A stretch of DNA of 64,000 bases from Erinaceus europaeus (GCF_950295315.1 NC_080171.1:30558361-30622360), one strand, 5' to 3'; positions 1 through 11,299 are shown, numbered from the stretch's first letter. Translations and numbers: made by a program. Notes: generated by a model not told the origin, from the sequence alone.

Positions 1-306
1 TAAATAAATATTAAATAATAATAATAATAAAATAACATAATCAGTTCCTCTTTTCCAGTGTTCTACAGTCAAGAAAAAGGGATAAAATGCAATTGTGTTG
101 TTACCATAAGTCTATTTATTGCATTAACTCATCAACCTAGTCCACTACACACTTGAATTTTAAAAGTCAAGCTACTATTTTGAAACCAATTGGACTGAAA
201 ATTTGTAGGAATCAAACCAGAGAAGAAAACATGGTTTTTAAGCACTTATTCAAAGGCAGGAAGTTTATCCATCACAGTATTGCAATGCTTAAAAAACTAT
301 AAAAAA

Positions 307-600
307 GGGAGTCGGGCTGTAGCACAGTGGGTTAAGCGCAGGTGGCGCTAAGCACAAGGACCGGCATAAGGATCCCGGTTCCAGCCCTGGCTCCCCACCT
401 GCAGGGGAGTCGCTTCACAAGTGGTGAAGCAGGTATGCAGGTGTGTATCTTTCTCTCCTCCTCTCTGTCTTCCCCTCCTCTCTCCATTTCTCTCTGTCCT
501 ATCCAACAATGACAACAACAATAATAACTACAACAATAAAAAAACAAGGGCAACAAAAGGAAATAAATAAATAAAATAAATATTAAAAAAACTAAAAAAA
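307..600 (+). mobile_element. type A tRNA-derived SINE
   Basis: Full-length copy. It has the gggagtcgggctg head, an A-box-like tagcacagtgg, a C/T-rich middle, acaacaacaataataac and an A/T-rich tail. A short A-rich repeat (about aaaaactataaaaaa) flanks it on both sides. Confidence 0.9.
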
Positions 601-1754
601 ACACAATTAAATATTATGTCCACCTCATTTATGATATGATGAAAATAAAAACTATACAAACTCCATGCCAATCAAACGTTCTTTATCTGTATTGCACCAA
701 AGTCCAACAGTCCCAGTGCACCATGGATGAGGAGGACCTAGGCTGGGCTGAGAGCATTTCGCAGAATACTGAGAAATTTTACACATGTAACAATAACTGT
801 GTTTACTGTAAACTATTCATTCCCCCCTCCAATTAAAAAAAAGTTCTTTATGAAAAAAAAACCCTGAGAAAATGTTTACTGACAGATGGAAATTTAAACA
901 TCATAACCATATTTTAATATTTCAGGAGAGCATCACTTTTATACTTTTAGAATTCAAAAACTGTATTTTCTATACTGATGCTAATAGCACTTCATTGAAA
1001 TATCATATTAATTGGTTTTTTATAATGTTTTAATCTACATGGAAATCAAAGTTTTGGTTGTTTGTTTCTTCACGAGATGGCAGGTTTCAGAGGGTTTAAC
1101 AGTATGTCAGACTCTTTTAGTCAAGCCGGTCCCTTGTTTGGTAATAGAAACTCCGGTGTCTGAAGGCTACATACTGTATCTTTCCAATACTGTAGATAAA
1201 GTTCAATCGGCAAGAAAGACTTTATCCAAGACTATTGCCATAGAGAAGAGAGACTGGACTCAACGTCACTCAAACAAAAGGTAGAGGGTCGTAAAGTACT
1301 GGGGTGCTCTATTGGAAAAGTACAGGTTGATCTTAGAGGGGAGGTTGATCAATAAAATATGTCTTAACACATTGTGGAGGGCACTGCTTAGGACTACATT
1401 TACCCTGACAGCTGTGTCCTGAGGCACTGTGACACATCATTAACTTCAGGAGCAACCCAGAGGTCAGAAAAGGCAATTCATCTTCAACAACCGTTAAATT
1501 GCAATTAACCCACCCACCTTGCAGTATCCAACCCACCATCTTTACAATACTGCCCATAAACCCTTCCCTGACAACTCTATCTCTCCTGACAAAGCCATTA
1601 CTCTTTACTACTGAACAAGATTTATGCAATACATGTCTCAGGACAGTGCTGCCACTGCAAGAGGACTTTCCAACAAGATCTAGCAAGCAGTGACTAGTGT
1701 GACAGCTGCAGAGCTCTTTTTACTTGTCACCATCCAACATAAATCAGTGTTATA
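601..1754. other. intronic stretch, mostly unique
   Basis: Apart from an L1 tail relic at 697-842 I recognise nothing here. Short open frames at 1012-1284 (+) and 1333-1686 (-) show no family motif and are not called. Confidence 0.5.
697..842 (+). mobile_element. L1 3' end relic, tail 2
   Basis: Reads caccatggatgaggaggacc, then tactgagaaattttacacatg, tttactgtaaactattcatt and a cccccctccaatt end with an A tail. It aligns by eye with the tails at 23855-23965, 40640-40772 and 42270-42505. Confidence 0.55.
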
Positions 1755-2107
1755 AGGTGGTTGGGCAGTAGCACAGTGGGTTAAGCTCACGTGGTATGAA
1801 ACCTTCACAAGGAATCCTGGTTTGAGCCCTGGGATCCCCACCTGCACGTGGATCGCTTCACAAGCTGTGAAGTAGGTCTACAGGTGTCTAATGTTCTCTC
1901 CCCCTTTGTCTTCCCCTTCTCTTCTCCATTTTTGTCTGTCCTATCCAACAATAATGACAACAATAATAACAGTAAGAACAACAATAATGACAAACAAAAA
2001 GGGCCACAAAAGGGAAAATATAGCCTCCAGGAACAGTAGATTCGTAGTGCCTGCACTGAGCCCCAGCAATAACCCTGGAGGCAAAAAACAAAACAAACAA
2101 ACAAAAA
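1755..2107 (+). mobile_element. type A-long SINE
   Basis: Type A head (gcagtagcacagtgggttaag) and C/T-rich body, followed by the 3' extension gcctccaggaacagtagatt...aataaccctggaggc and a (caaa)n tail. Confidence 0.85.
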
Positions 2108-2262
2108 ATGTTATATCTCTTACAGGGTCTCAAAAAGTCCCCTAATATTTCTTCATTAGACAAGACAATGGACAACAAACAATAAAGTTAATAACAATTA
2201 GAACTAAAATCAAAGACCAAGAACCCCAAACCCTAAATCTTGTTGTTAAAAGACAAATAAAC

Positions 2263-2556
2263 AGGGAGTCAGATGGTAGCACAGGGGCTTAAGCGCAAGT
2301 GGCGCAAAGCACAAGGACCAGAGGAAGGATCCCAGTTTGAGCCCCCAGCTTCCCACCTGCAGGGTAGTCGCTTCACAAGCGGTGAAGTAGGTCTGCAGGT
2401 GTCTATCTTTCTCTCCTCCTCTCTGTCTTCCCCTCCTCTCTCTATTTCTCTCTGTCCTATCCAACAATGAAGACAGACAATAATAATAATTACAACAATA
2501 AAGCAACAAGGGCAACAAAAGGGAATAAATAATAAAAAAAGAAAACTTTAAAAATA
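2263..2556 (+). mobile_element. type A SINE with target-site duplication
   Basis: Head at 2263 (agggagtcagatggtagcac). The duplication aaaagacaaataaac lies at 2248-2262 and again at about 2557-2571, which fixes both ends. Confidence 0.9.
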
Positions 2557-2631
2557 AAAAGACAAATAAACAAACAAAAAATACACCTCGTTGGTAAGTC
2601 TTTCCTCCTTTCTCAATATGTTTACTTCTCT

Positions 2632-2790
2632 TTAATATAGCATAATGGTTATGCAAAAGACTCTCCTTCCTGAAGCCAAAGATCCCAGGTTCAACTCCTT
2701 GCAGCACCATAAGGTGCTAAGCACTAAGCAGTGCTCTGGTAAAAAATAAATAAATACATAAATATATAAATAAATTTAAAAAATATTAAG
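2632..2790 (+). mobile_element. type C SINE
   Basis: Contains atagcataatggttatgcaa, the B-box-like caggttcaactcc and aagcagtgctctggt, with an (aaat)n tail. Confidence 0.75.
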
Positions 2791-2984
2791 CAGTTTAATG
2801 AGAAGACCTAATTTCACTTTCTTCTAACTCTTATATGGTGACAATTTCTGTAGCAATTTAAGCCTTCCAGTTTATTCAGAAGCATGTCCAGCTCTGATGT
2901 ACAGCCTGTACAGAGAAGAATGGGTATGGGGAAAAAAAGGTGGAGTAGGACAAATAGGTTTTCTTAGTGGAAAATATCTTTGAA

Positions 2985-3150
2985 GAACCAGTGGTATGAG
3001 CTAAGACAGTTCAGATTCACAAACCAGGTTCAAACCTGGTCACTGCACTGGAAGAAGTTTTGGTCCCTCTCTCCATCTGTCTGTCTATCTCTTATCTGAA
3101 AGTCACTCAAAGCAGTGAACCCTGATGATGTGAAAAAAAAATTAAATCAA
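2985..3150 (+). mobile_element. type D SINE, diverged
   Basis: Shows caggttcaaacctggtc, a tctgtctgtctatctc stretch and the characteristic 3' part agcagtgaaccctgatgatg before an A run. Confidence 0.6.
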
Positions 3151-3274
3151 TCTATACAGATAGTTTAAAGAGTTTACAATGTTGTAACAACCTGTCTTGG
3201 AAAACATTCAAACTAGTGGGTGAAAAAGTCATAGCCCTGTCTCATCACGTGATACTATTTCCTGTTTCCCAGCA

Positions 3275-3905
3275 TTCACTTTATTTCTTTTTCTAATATG
3301 AATTTATTTTAATGAAAGAGAAATATAGAGGGAAAGATAGGGAAAATGATAGAAATGCTGGGCTAGCATGAGGGTGTTTCTTCCCAGGCATGTGCTCTCT
3401 GGGTTGGAGAAAAGCCAACCTGGGCTGCTACTTACTCAGCGACACGGGAGAGGAACCAGGAACTCATGGTGGAGCTGGAACGCAATGTGTCTTTATTGAT
3501 CAGAGACCATGCTTTTATATATATTTTTTACCGGATGTGGCAAGTCGGAAAAGGAAATGGCTAGGAAAGGGGGTGGAGAAAAGGAAAGAGTGGGCTAATG
3601 GTAGATAATCCCTTAGCAACTGTTGCGAAGGTTTTAACCAGTGGGCTTAATTAATACCCTGAAGGCAGGGCAGGTCTCGAGGTAGAAAGAAGGTAGATCA
3701 GGCAAAACAATGATTATGTAAATAGGCCATAGTGTCAGCAATGGAGAATGGAGCAGGGGGGCTGCCTGACATAAAATAAAAGAGGTATCAGATAACTGAT
3801 CAGCTCTGGGTTTATGGTGGAGCTGGAAATTAAACCTAGGACCTCAGAGCCTCAGGAATGAAAGTCGTTCACATAACCATTATGCTATCACTCCAACCAC
3901 TCACT
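3275..3905 (-). mobile_element. type C SINE split by an LTR
   Basis: The right part (3795-3905) reads, on the plus strand, gatcagctctgggtttatgg...cacataaccattatgctatc, a reversed type C head. The left part (3275-3370) is its T-rich and GA-rich tail. The LTR at about 3385-3790 separates them. Confidence 0.6.
3385..3790 (-). mobile_element. solo-LTR-like element, family shared with 53564-54016
   Basis: On the minus strand it reads actatggcctatttacataatcattg, ttgcctgatctac, gttaaaacc...gcaacagttgct, tatatataaaag (TATA-like) and gatcaataaagacac (polyadenylation signal). The same order of blocks occurs on the plus strand at 53564-54016. Class and exact ends are unresolved, and I found no clean target duplication. 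Confidence 0.6.
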
Positions 3906-4344
3906 TTATTTCTGTTGACTTCTTTTTTGGCTACTGACCTCTATATCACTACAAATAATGTTTATATTACTAAGTTCCAGTTTTCTCTTTTAACATTATC
4001 TACTGAGCTCCCATCACAGAAGGTAAGAAACAGAACCACTTTGACATATGCCCATACTCTTTCCTTGCTCTATGAAGTTATGCTGTCTAAAGTTTATTAT
4101 GAGTACATATACCTTCCTGATAGCCAAATGATCACATCTAATCACCGTATGTAATTTTCATATACTTTTATCAAATTTAAGGTAGCTCTAATGGCACCAA
4201 TTCAACTGAGAGAACACTTTCTCAACACTCAAAGTACTATTATTTCGATGTCAGAACTCCTGGGTAGATCATCTAAGTTTTCAATCCTTTTTCTCCTATT
4301 GTCCATCTTTCTATTTGCCCTGCTTATAAAAAGATGTCATCCGA
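3906..4344. other. intronic unique sequence
   Basis: AT-rich with no recognised repeat. The open frames at 3858-4154 and 4191-4385 (+) show no domain signal. Confidence 0.5.
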
Positions 4345-4385
4345 TGGACCTTACAAACTTTTTTAAAAAATATATTCATTTGTAA

Positions 4386-4422
<37 letters not shown>

Positions 4423-4512
4423 AAGAGTATATGGAGTGCTGGAGACTGAATCCAGGGCCTCACATGCTTGTATATCCCAAGACCTATCACTGCACCACAT
4501 CTCAGGGCTTAC
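4345..4512 (-). mobile_element. type C/E SINE with (GA)n
   Basis: Reversed SINE: a T/A-rich tail and a GA dinucleotide run (about 4386-4422), then tggagactgaatccagggcc and tcactgcaccacatctcagg on the plus strand. Confidence 0.6.
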
Positions 4513-4689
4513 AACAATTCTTTTGAGCTTATCATTCACTATCACAATTTTAGCTTCTAAAGTCCTCTTGTTATTGTTCCTGAATGAGAGTCTTCTTTTA
4601 AAACCATTCTCTGCAATATATTTAAGACAATCTAGTTAGACATTTTCTTCTTTCCTTTTCAAAATTGTTTCTTGTAACTTTTTCTTTCC

Positions 4690-5309
4690 TTTGTGTTTGC
4701 TTATCTTTCTCAAAGAGTTGGTGACCCTTGACTTTTCACAAAACTTTAAGAATGCATATCATTTTCTGGTCTAACATCCAAATCTTTGATCATTTGGAGT
4801 TTACTGTTGTCTCTTGTGAAATGTAGTGGTTCAGTTTCATTCTTCTGCATATTTCAATTCAATTTTCCCAACATCACTTGTTGACAAAACTCTCCCTTCT
4901 CCATTTATTAGTTTGGGCCCCATTGTCAAAATTCACATGTCCACAGATGTAGAGACTTATTTATGAGCTCTCAATTCTGTTCCACTGGTCAATGTGTCTA
5001 TTTTTGTTTCAGTACAAGGCAGTTTTGATTAAGATGGCCCTGTAATATAGTTTGAGATACAGAAATGAAATACCTCCAGTTCTGTTCTTTTTTCTCAATA
5101 TTGTTTTGGCTATTCTATGTATTTTCTGATTCCAGATAAACACTTGTAGCTTCTGTTCAACTCTCTTAAAAAAAATTGGTGGGACCTTGATGGGGATTGC
5201 ATTAAACTTGTATATGGTCCTGGATAGAATATTTATTCTGATGATGTTAATTATTCAATCCGTGGCCATGGAATATCTTTCCACTTCTTTGTATCTTTTT
5301 CTATTTCCA
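4690..5309 (-). mobile_element. L1 ORF2 fragment, inverted half of a twin-primed copy
   Basis: Reads as L1 ORF2 only on the minus strand. The plus strand gives the familiar reversed L1 phrases, for example caattctgttccactggtca, attgttttggctattctatg and atggggattgcattaaactt. Its last part, reversed, overlaps the start of the plus-strand piece beginning at 5310, so about 100 bp of ORF2 is present in both orientations. Confidence 0.8.
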
Positions 5310-5502
5310 TGAACATTGAAACATGCAGAAGAATGAAAATGAATCACTACATTTCACCAGAGAAAAACGTAAACTCCAAATTTGGTCAAGGACTTGATGT
5401 CAGACCAGAAACTATCAAATACTTAAGAGGAAAATACCCTTTTCCATCTAAATTCTATGGACCTCTTCAAGGATACAAATATAATTGCAAGGAAGACTAA
5501 AA

Positions 5503-5738
5503 AAATAAATAAATAAGCAGAACCTAGGGCATGAGAATCTCTTTGCATAACCATTATGCTATCTAACCCTGCTCTCTCTCCCTTTCTCTATCTCCCAATT
5601 CTCCCTCAGTTTATCTCTGCCCTGTCTAATAAAAAAAATCAGAAAGGAAAAAATACTGCCAGAAGTGGTGGACTCATAGTGCCAGCACTGAGTCCCAGCA
5701 ACAATCATGGTGGCAATAAAATAAATTATTGTAAATAA
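5503..5738. mobile_element. composite SINE pieces inside the L1
   Basis: 5505-5575 is a reversed type C head (ttgcataaccattatgctatc). 5575-5738 is the 3' part of a plus-strand A-long SINE (agaagtggtggactcatagt, cagcaacaatcatggtggc). L1 ORF2 resumes at about 5772. Confidence 0.6.
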
Positions 5739-6339
5739 ATAAAATAAATTATAAGTAAATAAGTAAATGCATGGGACTACATCAAATTTAAAAGCTTTTG
5801 CATAGCAAAAGAAACTACCAATCAAACAAAGAGATCCCTCACAGAATGGGAGATCTTTACATGCCATATATCAAACAAGAGGCTAATAACTGAAATATAT
5901 GAAGAACTCACCAAACTCAACAACAACAAGAAAATTACCTCATCCAAAACTCAGGAGAGGATATGGGCAGAATAGTCAGTAAAACAGAGATCCAAAAGGC
6001 TAGCATACACGTGAAAAAAAAATGTTCCAGGTCATTGATTGTCATAGAAATAAAAATAAAAATCAAGACAACAATGAGATACCACTTCACCCCTGTGAGA
6101 ATATCATATCAGAAATGACAGCAACAATAAATGCTGGAGAGGCTGTGGGGGCAAAAGAACCCTCCTGCACTGCTGGTGGGAAAGTAAATTGGTCTAACCC
6201 CTGTGGAGAGCAGTCTGTTGAACTCTCACAAGGCTAGAAATGAACCTTCCTTATGACCCAGTAATTCCTCTCCTGGAGATATATCCTAATGAATCAAACA
6301 CGCACATTCAAAAAAAAAAATCTATGTATATTTATGTTC

Positions 6340-6425
6340 ATAGCAGCCCAATTTGTAACATGTGCCTTCAACCAGGCGCGACATCACCAGCCCCTCTCTC
6401 TCCCTTTCATAGCAGCACAATTTGT
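6340..6425. mobile_element. about 48-bp SINE-derived insert with 21-bp duplication
   Basis: catagcagcccaatttgtaa (from about 6340) recurs as catagcagcacaatttgtaa (from about 6408). Between them is catgtgccttcaaccaggcg...ccagcccc, a reversed fragment of a type B SINE head. The L1 frame is complete if the insert is removed. Confidence 0.55.
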
Positions 6426-6479
6426 AATATCCAACACCTGGAAGCAACCTAGTTGTCCAATGGATGAGTGGCTGAGGAA

Positions 6480-6690
6480 GTTTTATTATCTTTATTTATT
6501 TATTGGATACAGATGGCCAGAAATCAAGACATAAGAGGGAGACAAAGAAGAAGAGAGACAGAGACTCCTGCAGCACAGCTTCACTACTTGCAAGGCTTTC
6601 CCCCTGCAGCTGGGGACCAGGGGCTCAAACCCAGGTCCTTGTGCATTGTAATATGTATGCTAAACTAGGTGTGCAACCACCCAGCCCCCA
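6480..6690 (-). mobile_element. type B SINE
   Basis: Reversed copy: ttatctttatttatttattgg, caagacataagagggagac, ctcaaacccaggtccttgtg, ccacccagccccc. Confidence 0.8.
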
Positions 6691-8068
6691 TTATTTTCTT
6701 TATAGTTCTCACAGATTCAAATCTATCTAGAATTTTTCATTCTCATTCTCTCCCCCCCCCCCCCCTTTAGATAGTAAGCCTCCAGTTTTCTGCTGAGGAG
6801 AGAAGAGTGTCATCACTTAGGATGTATGCTATACATACAGGTTTTATTGCTTCTTAACAAACTTTCAATTAATTTCCAATGGTTGACATTACTTTATACT
6901 TTCACTGAGTCTTAAAGAAGTTTTGCAACATAAACCATGTTTCCTCTTGGCTTCCCCCACTGGTAACTGGGAACCAGCATACTTCATCTTCAAGTCAGCT
7001 ACAACCCATACATCAGCTTTCCAGCTTACAACTTTTTTGTGCTTTATTGCCTCCTCGTCCATCTTTTTTGTACCTATACAAGAAGCAACCATGAAGCCAA
7101 GACCTGAGGTGATATTGGTTCTTAATTCATGACCTCCTGTACCACTCAGATTTCACCCCTGGAGCATGGAAAGCCTACATGGAACCTCAAATACAAATTT
7201 ACAGGATTAATCTCCTTTCTTTTATGAATATACCTAAGAGTCTGGAAATATTCTGAGTAGAAAAAAAAGGTTAGAATAAATATAGTCTCAGGAGTGAATA
7301 TTAAGATCTATAAAATCAAAAGCAGTTTTTTTTTCTTTAAGTCTAAGTTTGTAAGATCATCAATTCTAAAAAGAAACAAAAAAAGATCATCAATTCTGAA
7401 AATGTTTACTTAATTACAGTAATAGTAAATAGCATTTATTGGACATTTATTGAACCAGAAACTCTTGTCTGGTACTTTAAATCATAGTCCATACAGTCAA
7501 CCCTGAAATTAATAATTTTGTCCTTATTTAATTACAAAAAATAATAATTTTTGGAAAATTCAAATATATCTTGCAAAGTACTTATCATCCTGGCATTTGA
7601 ACCCAAAACTCAGAACTTTTGCCATTACACTATACTACCTCCCCGGACCGTACAATACATATCCGTGATTTATGAATTTGGTTCATTTTAAAAGTAATTA
7701 CATGTCTGTCCTTGTGTCTCTTTTATTTATAGAGAAATTGTATCACCCTGTCATAGCAGTTTCCAAAAGAATCTGTGCAAAATTCGCCAAGTCTAGATGT
7801 TTTAAATGTAAAGTCTTCCACAAATGAGTAAGCATCTGACTCATGTTAATTCTACAGCATTAATATGCTGGCCAAAGATCCAATAATGGAAAAAACAATC
7901 TGTACTTGAAATATCACTTGAGGTTTAATTAGCACAATAAAAATGAATTGGGAAGCATGAATAGCCAAGGCAGGATAAACCACTTGCCAGGCACTACTTC
8001 CTGGCTTAATAAGATCTGAAATCTCGGCACGAGTACAGAGGAAAGCTCAGCAGTGCTTCCAAGAGCTA
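6691..8068. other. intronic stretch with one MIR
   Basis: Contains a C homopolymer at about 6751-6767 and an old MIR at 7420-7645. The rest (6768-7419, 7646-8068) shows nothing I recognise. Confidence 0.5.
7420..7645 (-). mobile_element. MIR, ancient mammalian SINE
   Basis: Reversed MIR landmarks in order: catttattggacatttattg, tactttaaatcatagtcc, catttgaacccaaaactcag, gccattacactatactacct. Confidence 0.65.
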
Positions 8069-8390
8069 CTAGACTACTGTAATGGGATCTGATGTGAGCT
8101 CTGAGAAATGCCTTCTAGACTACTGTAATGGGATCTGATTTGAGCTCTGAGAAATGCCTTCTAGACTACTGTAATGGGATCTGATTTGAGCTTTCAGAAA
8201 TGCCTTCTAGACTACTGTAATGGGATCTGATTTGAGCTCTGAGAAATGCCTTCTAGACTACTGTAATGGGATCTGATTTGAGCTTTCAGAAATGCCTTCT
8301 AGACTACTGTAATGGGATCTGATTTGAGCTCTGAGAAATGCCTTCTAGACCACTGTAATGGGATCTGATTTGAGCTCTGAGAAATGTCTC
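8069..8390. repeat. 46-bp minisatellite, seven units
   Basis: Seven head-to-tail 46-bp units start at 8069, 8115, 8161, 8207, 8253, 8299 and 8345, each beginning ctagacnactgtaatgggat. The units are nearly identical. One variable spot reads agctctgag in units 1, 2, 4, 6 and 7 and agctttcag in units 3 and 5. Units 3-4 and 5-6 thus form a 92-bp higher-order duplication. The period is not a multiple of three, so this is not a coding repeat. Flanks are unique. Confidence 0.95.
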
Positions 8391-8533
8391 CGTAAGCACC
8401 CTGAGAAACCTCACTGGAGACAAGGGATGATGATCAGATGCCCAAGCAGACACCTGCACACTAAAATCTCTTCATCTGCTATGTTTAAAAAGGACAGACC
8501 AGCCTATGGACATCCACAGAAAAATCATCAGTC

Positions 8534-8795
8534 AGGAGTCAGGCAGTAGCACAGCGGGTTAAGCACACATGGCACAAAGCACAAGGACCAGCTTAAGGAT
8601 ACCTGTTTGAGCCCCCAGCTCCAACCTGCAGGGAAATCATTTCACAGGTGGTGAAGCAGGTCTGTAGGTGTCTGTCTTTCTCTCCCCCTCTGTCGTCCCC
8701 TCCTCTCTCCATTTCTCTCTGTCCTATCTAACAACGACGACATCAATAACAACAATAAAACAAGAGCAATAAAAGGGAATAATAAAAAAAGAAAA
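8534..8795 (+). mobile_element. type A SINE
   Basis: Head ggagtcaggcagtagcacag, C/T-rich body, then acaacgacgacatcaataac and an A-rich tail. Confidence 0.9.
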
Positions 8796-8899
8796 ACTAT
8801 CAACCATCAAGTAAGAAATATGACTTTCTTTAAACCAGAGATCCCTAAACACAATGGGTATATGAATTACCAATAGATCTTTGTTTAAATGTTGCTTTT

Positions 8900-9110
8900 G
8901 TTTCAGTAAAGATAACTCACTCAGATAGTGCACCTACTTTGTGATGCACCCAACCCAAGCTCAAGTCAGACCCCATCACAATAGGAAGCTCTGATGGCTG
9001 TTCCTCTGTCCCTCTGTCTATCTATCTCTCTGTCTCTGTCTTTCTATCTGAAAAAGTTAACTTGGAGCAGTGAAGTCACAGTGATGACCAAAAAAAAAAA
9101 AAAAAAAAAC
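8900..9110 (+). mobile_element. type D SINE
   Basis: Reads agataactcactcagatagt, cccaagctcaagtcagaccc, gtctatctatctctctgtct and ggagcagtgaagtcacagtg, ending in a long A run from about 9091. Confidence 0.8.
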
Positions 9111-9329
9111 GAAAGAAAGAAAGAAAAAAGAAACAGAAAGAAAAGAAAATCAATGTTTCTAACAAAATCCCAAGTTTTCAAGTTCAAATAGTTGAGAAAC
9201 TTCACTTCTAGTCATTTTTTTACTATTAACTGGGCTTTCCAATAAATGAGATGGTTACATCTGGGTTTTATTTTTAATTTGTCAGCAGTAAATCCAGACT
9301 CTGGTTCTTTTAATCTAGTTTTATTTTGT

Positions 9330-9455
9330 TAAGATTTTTTTAATTTATTAATGAACAAGAGAGGAGGTGAGAAACAGAGCATTGCTCTGAGACAGAACTC
9401 AGGACCGCCTGTTTGCAAGTCTGGGGCTTTATTGCTGCTCCACTCCCCAAGCTGC
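9330..9455 (-). mobile_element. type E SINE
   Basis: Reversed copy: tttaatttattaatgaacaa, gagcattgctctgagacag, caagtctggggctttattgc. Confidence 0.65.
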
Positions 9456-9559
9456 TAATCTATAATGATTTTAATAATCCTGAACTCTGTTCATTGTATA
9501 CAAAGTCATCATTCTATCTATATACAGATAGTAAAATAAATTTTGATTTTCTCCTTTTC

Positions 9560-9888
9560 CTTTTGCCACCAGGGTTTCTGCTGAGGCTCACTGCCAGCAC
9601 TATCAATTCAATGCTTCCAGTGATCATTTTCCCTTTTTGCTTGGTTTTTGTTTTCCTTTCTTGTTTATTTATTTATTATTATTATTAGTAGTAGTAGTAG
9701 TAGTAGTATTTGACAGGACAAAGAGAAACTCAGAGGGAAGGGGAGATAGAGAGGGAAAGAGAAAAATCGACACCTGCAGACCTCCTTCACCACTCATGAA
9801 GTGTCCCCCTGGAGATGGGGAGTAGGGGCTTGAAGCCAGGTCCTTTCACATGGTGATATATGCACTTAATCTGCCTGGGCCCCCCATT
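9560..9888 (-). mobile_element. type A-long SINE with triplet tract
   Basis: Reversed copy starting gccaccagggtttctgctga and ending ctgcctgggccccc. The region matching the acaacaacaa block has become (tta)n(tag)n at about 9667-9709. Confidence 0.8.
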
Positions 9889-10211
9889 CTTTGTCTTCTC
9901 TCATTTTTCTTGGCATAGCTATCAATTTCTTTGTCTCCTAAAGAGATGCATTTCACTACCAGTGAGCCTGACCTATTTAGAAATGATTGCTTTAAACTTG
10001 ATTGCACAAATGACAGAAAATGAGCAGAAATTTTCCAAGCTCAAAACTGTAAATTGTGCCCCTACTCTTTTTTTTTATGCCCTACTCTTGTGTAAACTCT
10101 GTCATCACAGTGATAGAGGTCACAGAATTTCTAAGCCCCCAAATTATAATCAGTAACATACAGACTAGAAAAAAAGTTTTATTTGTGATTCTAAAAAGAT
10201 CATTAACAGCA

Positions 10212-10520
10212 GGGAGTTTGGTGGTATTGCAACGGGTTAAGCACACGTGGCGCAAAGCGCAAGGACCAGGGTAAGGATCCTGGTTCGAGCCCCTGGGTCC
10301 CCACCTGCAAGGGAGTCACTTCACAATCGGTGAAGCAGATCTGCAGGTGTCTATCTTTCTTTCCCCGCTCTGTCTTCCCCTCCTCTCTCAATTTCTCTCT
10401 GTCCTATCCAACAACGACAACATTAATAATAACAACAACAATAACTACAACAACAATGAAAAAACAACAATGGCAAAAAAAAGGGAAAATAAATATAAAA
10501 AAAATTTTTAAAAGACTTAA
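10212..10520 (+). mobile_element. type A SINE
   Basis: Head agggagtttggtggtattgc and B-box-like ctggttcgagccc. The short duplication attaacagca before the head recurs after the tail near 10530. Confidence 0.85.
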
Positions 10521-10591
10521 AAAATATTAACAGCAAGTGTCTACAGTTAACATGCTTTGGAGGAGGTAGATTAAAAACTGTTATCTAATAA

Positions 10592-10830
10592 AGTGCAGCA
10601 GGACTAGGGAGACAACATACTGGTTCTGCAAAAGACTTCCATGTCTGAGGTTCTAAAGTCTCAGGTTCAATCCCCAGCACCACCATAAGCCAGAGCTGAG
10701 CTGTGCTCTGGGGGAAAGAAGGCAACGAGAGAGATGGGGAGGAGCAGGGAAGGCAGGGAGAAAAGACAGTAGAGAGGGTTCAGGAGAGAGGAAGGAGAGA
10801 GAGGAGGAGAAGGGAAGAAAATGCAAAGCA
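10592..10830 (+). mobile_element. type C SINE with purine-rich 3' tract
   Basis: 10592-10722 reads gggagacaacatactggttc, caggttcaatccccagcacc, cagagctgagctgtgctctg. About 100 bp of G/A-only sequence follows. Confidence 0.75.
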
Positions 10831-11176
10831 GTAAACTAGACATACATATTTTCCAGAAAAAGAAAACAAATCAGCAAAGATACTAAGAAATAATGTGTTA
10901 TACCAATCTAATTTGCACACCAATTATTACTATAGCATTTCCTTTTAATCTGTGAATATCAACAAAGTAGAATTACTATCAATCTGTTTTCCTGGATCTA
11001 AAAAAAAAAAATAAACAAACAGAAAGGGTATATACAGCATGCTTAACCAACTCATGGACTACAAATAGTGTGAAGAAAAGTAAACCTTTAAAACAGACCT
11101 TTAAAATAAATTCACCTCAAGGAACCAGGACTCTCTTTTAGGTACCTACTAACTGGCACTGCCATCATAAGTGCTA
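10831..11176. other. intronic unique sequence
   Basis: No recognised repeat or coding signal. Confidence 0.5.
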
Positions 11177-11247
11177 TTGGGTTGTTGGAAAGGTCATGAT
11201 ACATTTTTGCATAGGATAACATATCATGAAAATTCTGACAACCCACG
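11177..11247. mobile_element. mariner-like MITE
   Basis: About 70 bp bounded by imperfect inverted repeats. The left end tgggttgttggaaaggtcat pairs with the reverse complement of the right end, tgggttgtcagaattttcat, and both are followed by GA. The left end is preceded by TA-T. The size and a TGGGTTG-type terminus fit mammalian mariner-derived MITEs. No transposase is present. Confidence 0.6.
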
Positions 11248-11299
11248 ACTCTGTTGATGTGTCTTAAGGAATCCCTCCGCCAAAACCTTGAAGGTTAGA

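Larger units (their letters stand above)
5310..6480 (+). mobile_element. L1 ORF2 C-terminal fragment, with stops
   Basis: Broken L1 reverse-transcriptase ORF. Frames give NHYISPEKNVNSKFGQGLDV, VRPETIKYL, then after a SINE insertion [33 protein letters not shown] and DPVIPLLEIYPNESN, ending near MDEWLRKF. Stops and frameshifts interrupt it, and no 3' tail follows before the SINE at 6480. It forms one insertion with the inverted piece at 4690-5309. Confidence 0.85.

Noticed and set aside
8069..8390. CRISPR-like regular repeat spacing
   Set aside because: The 46-bp units are directly adjacent with no unique spacers, and the genome is mammalian. It is a minisatellite.
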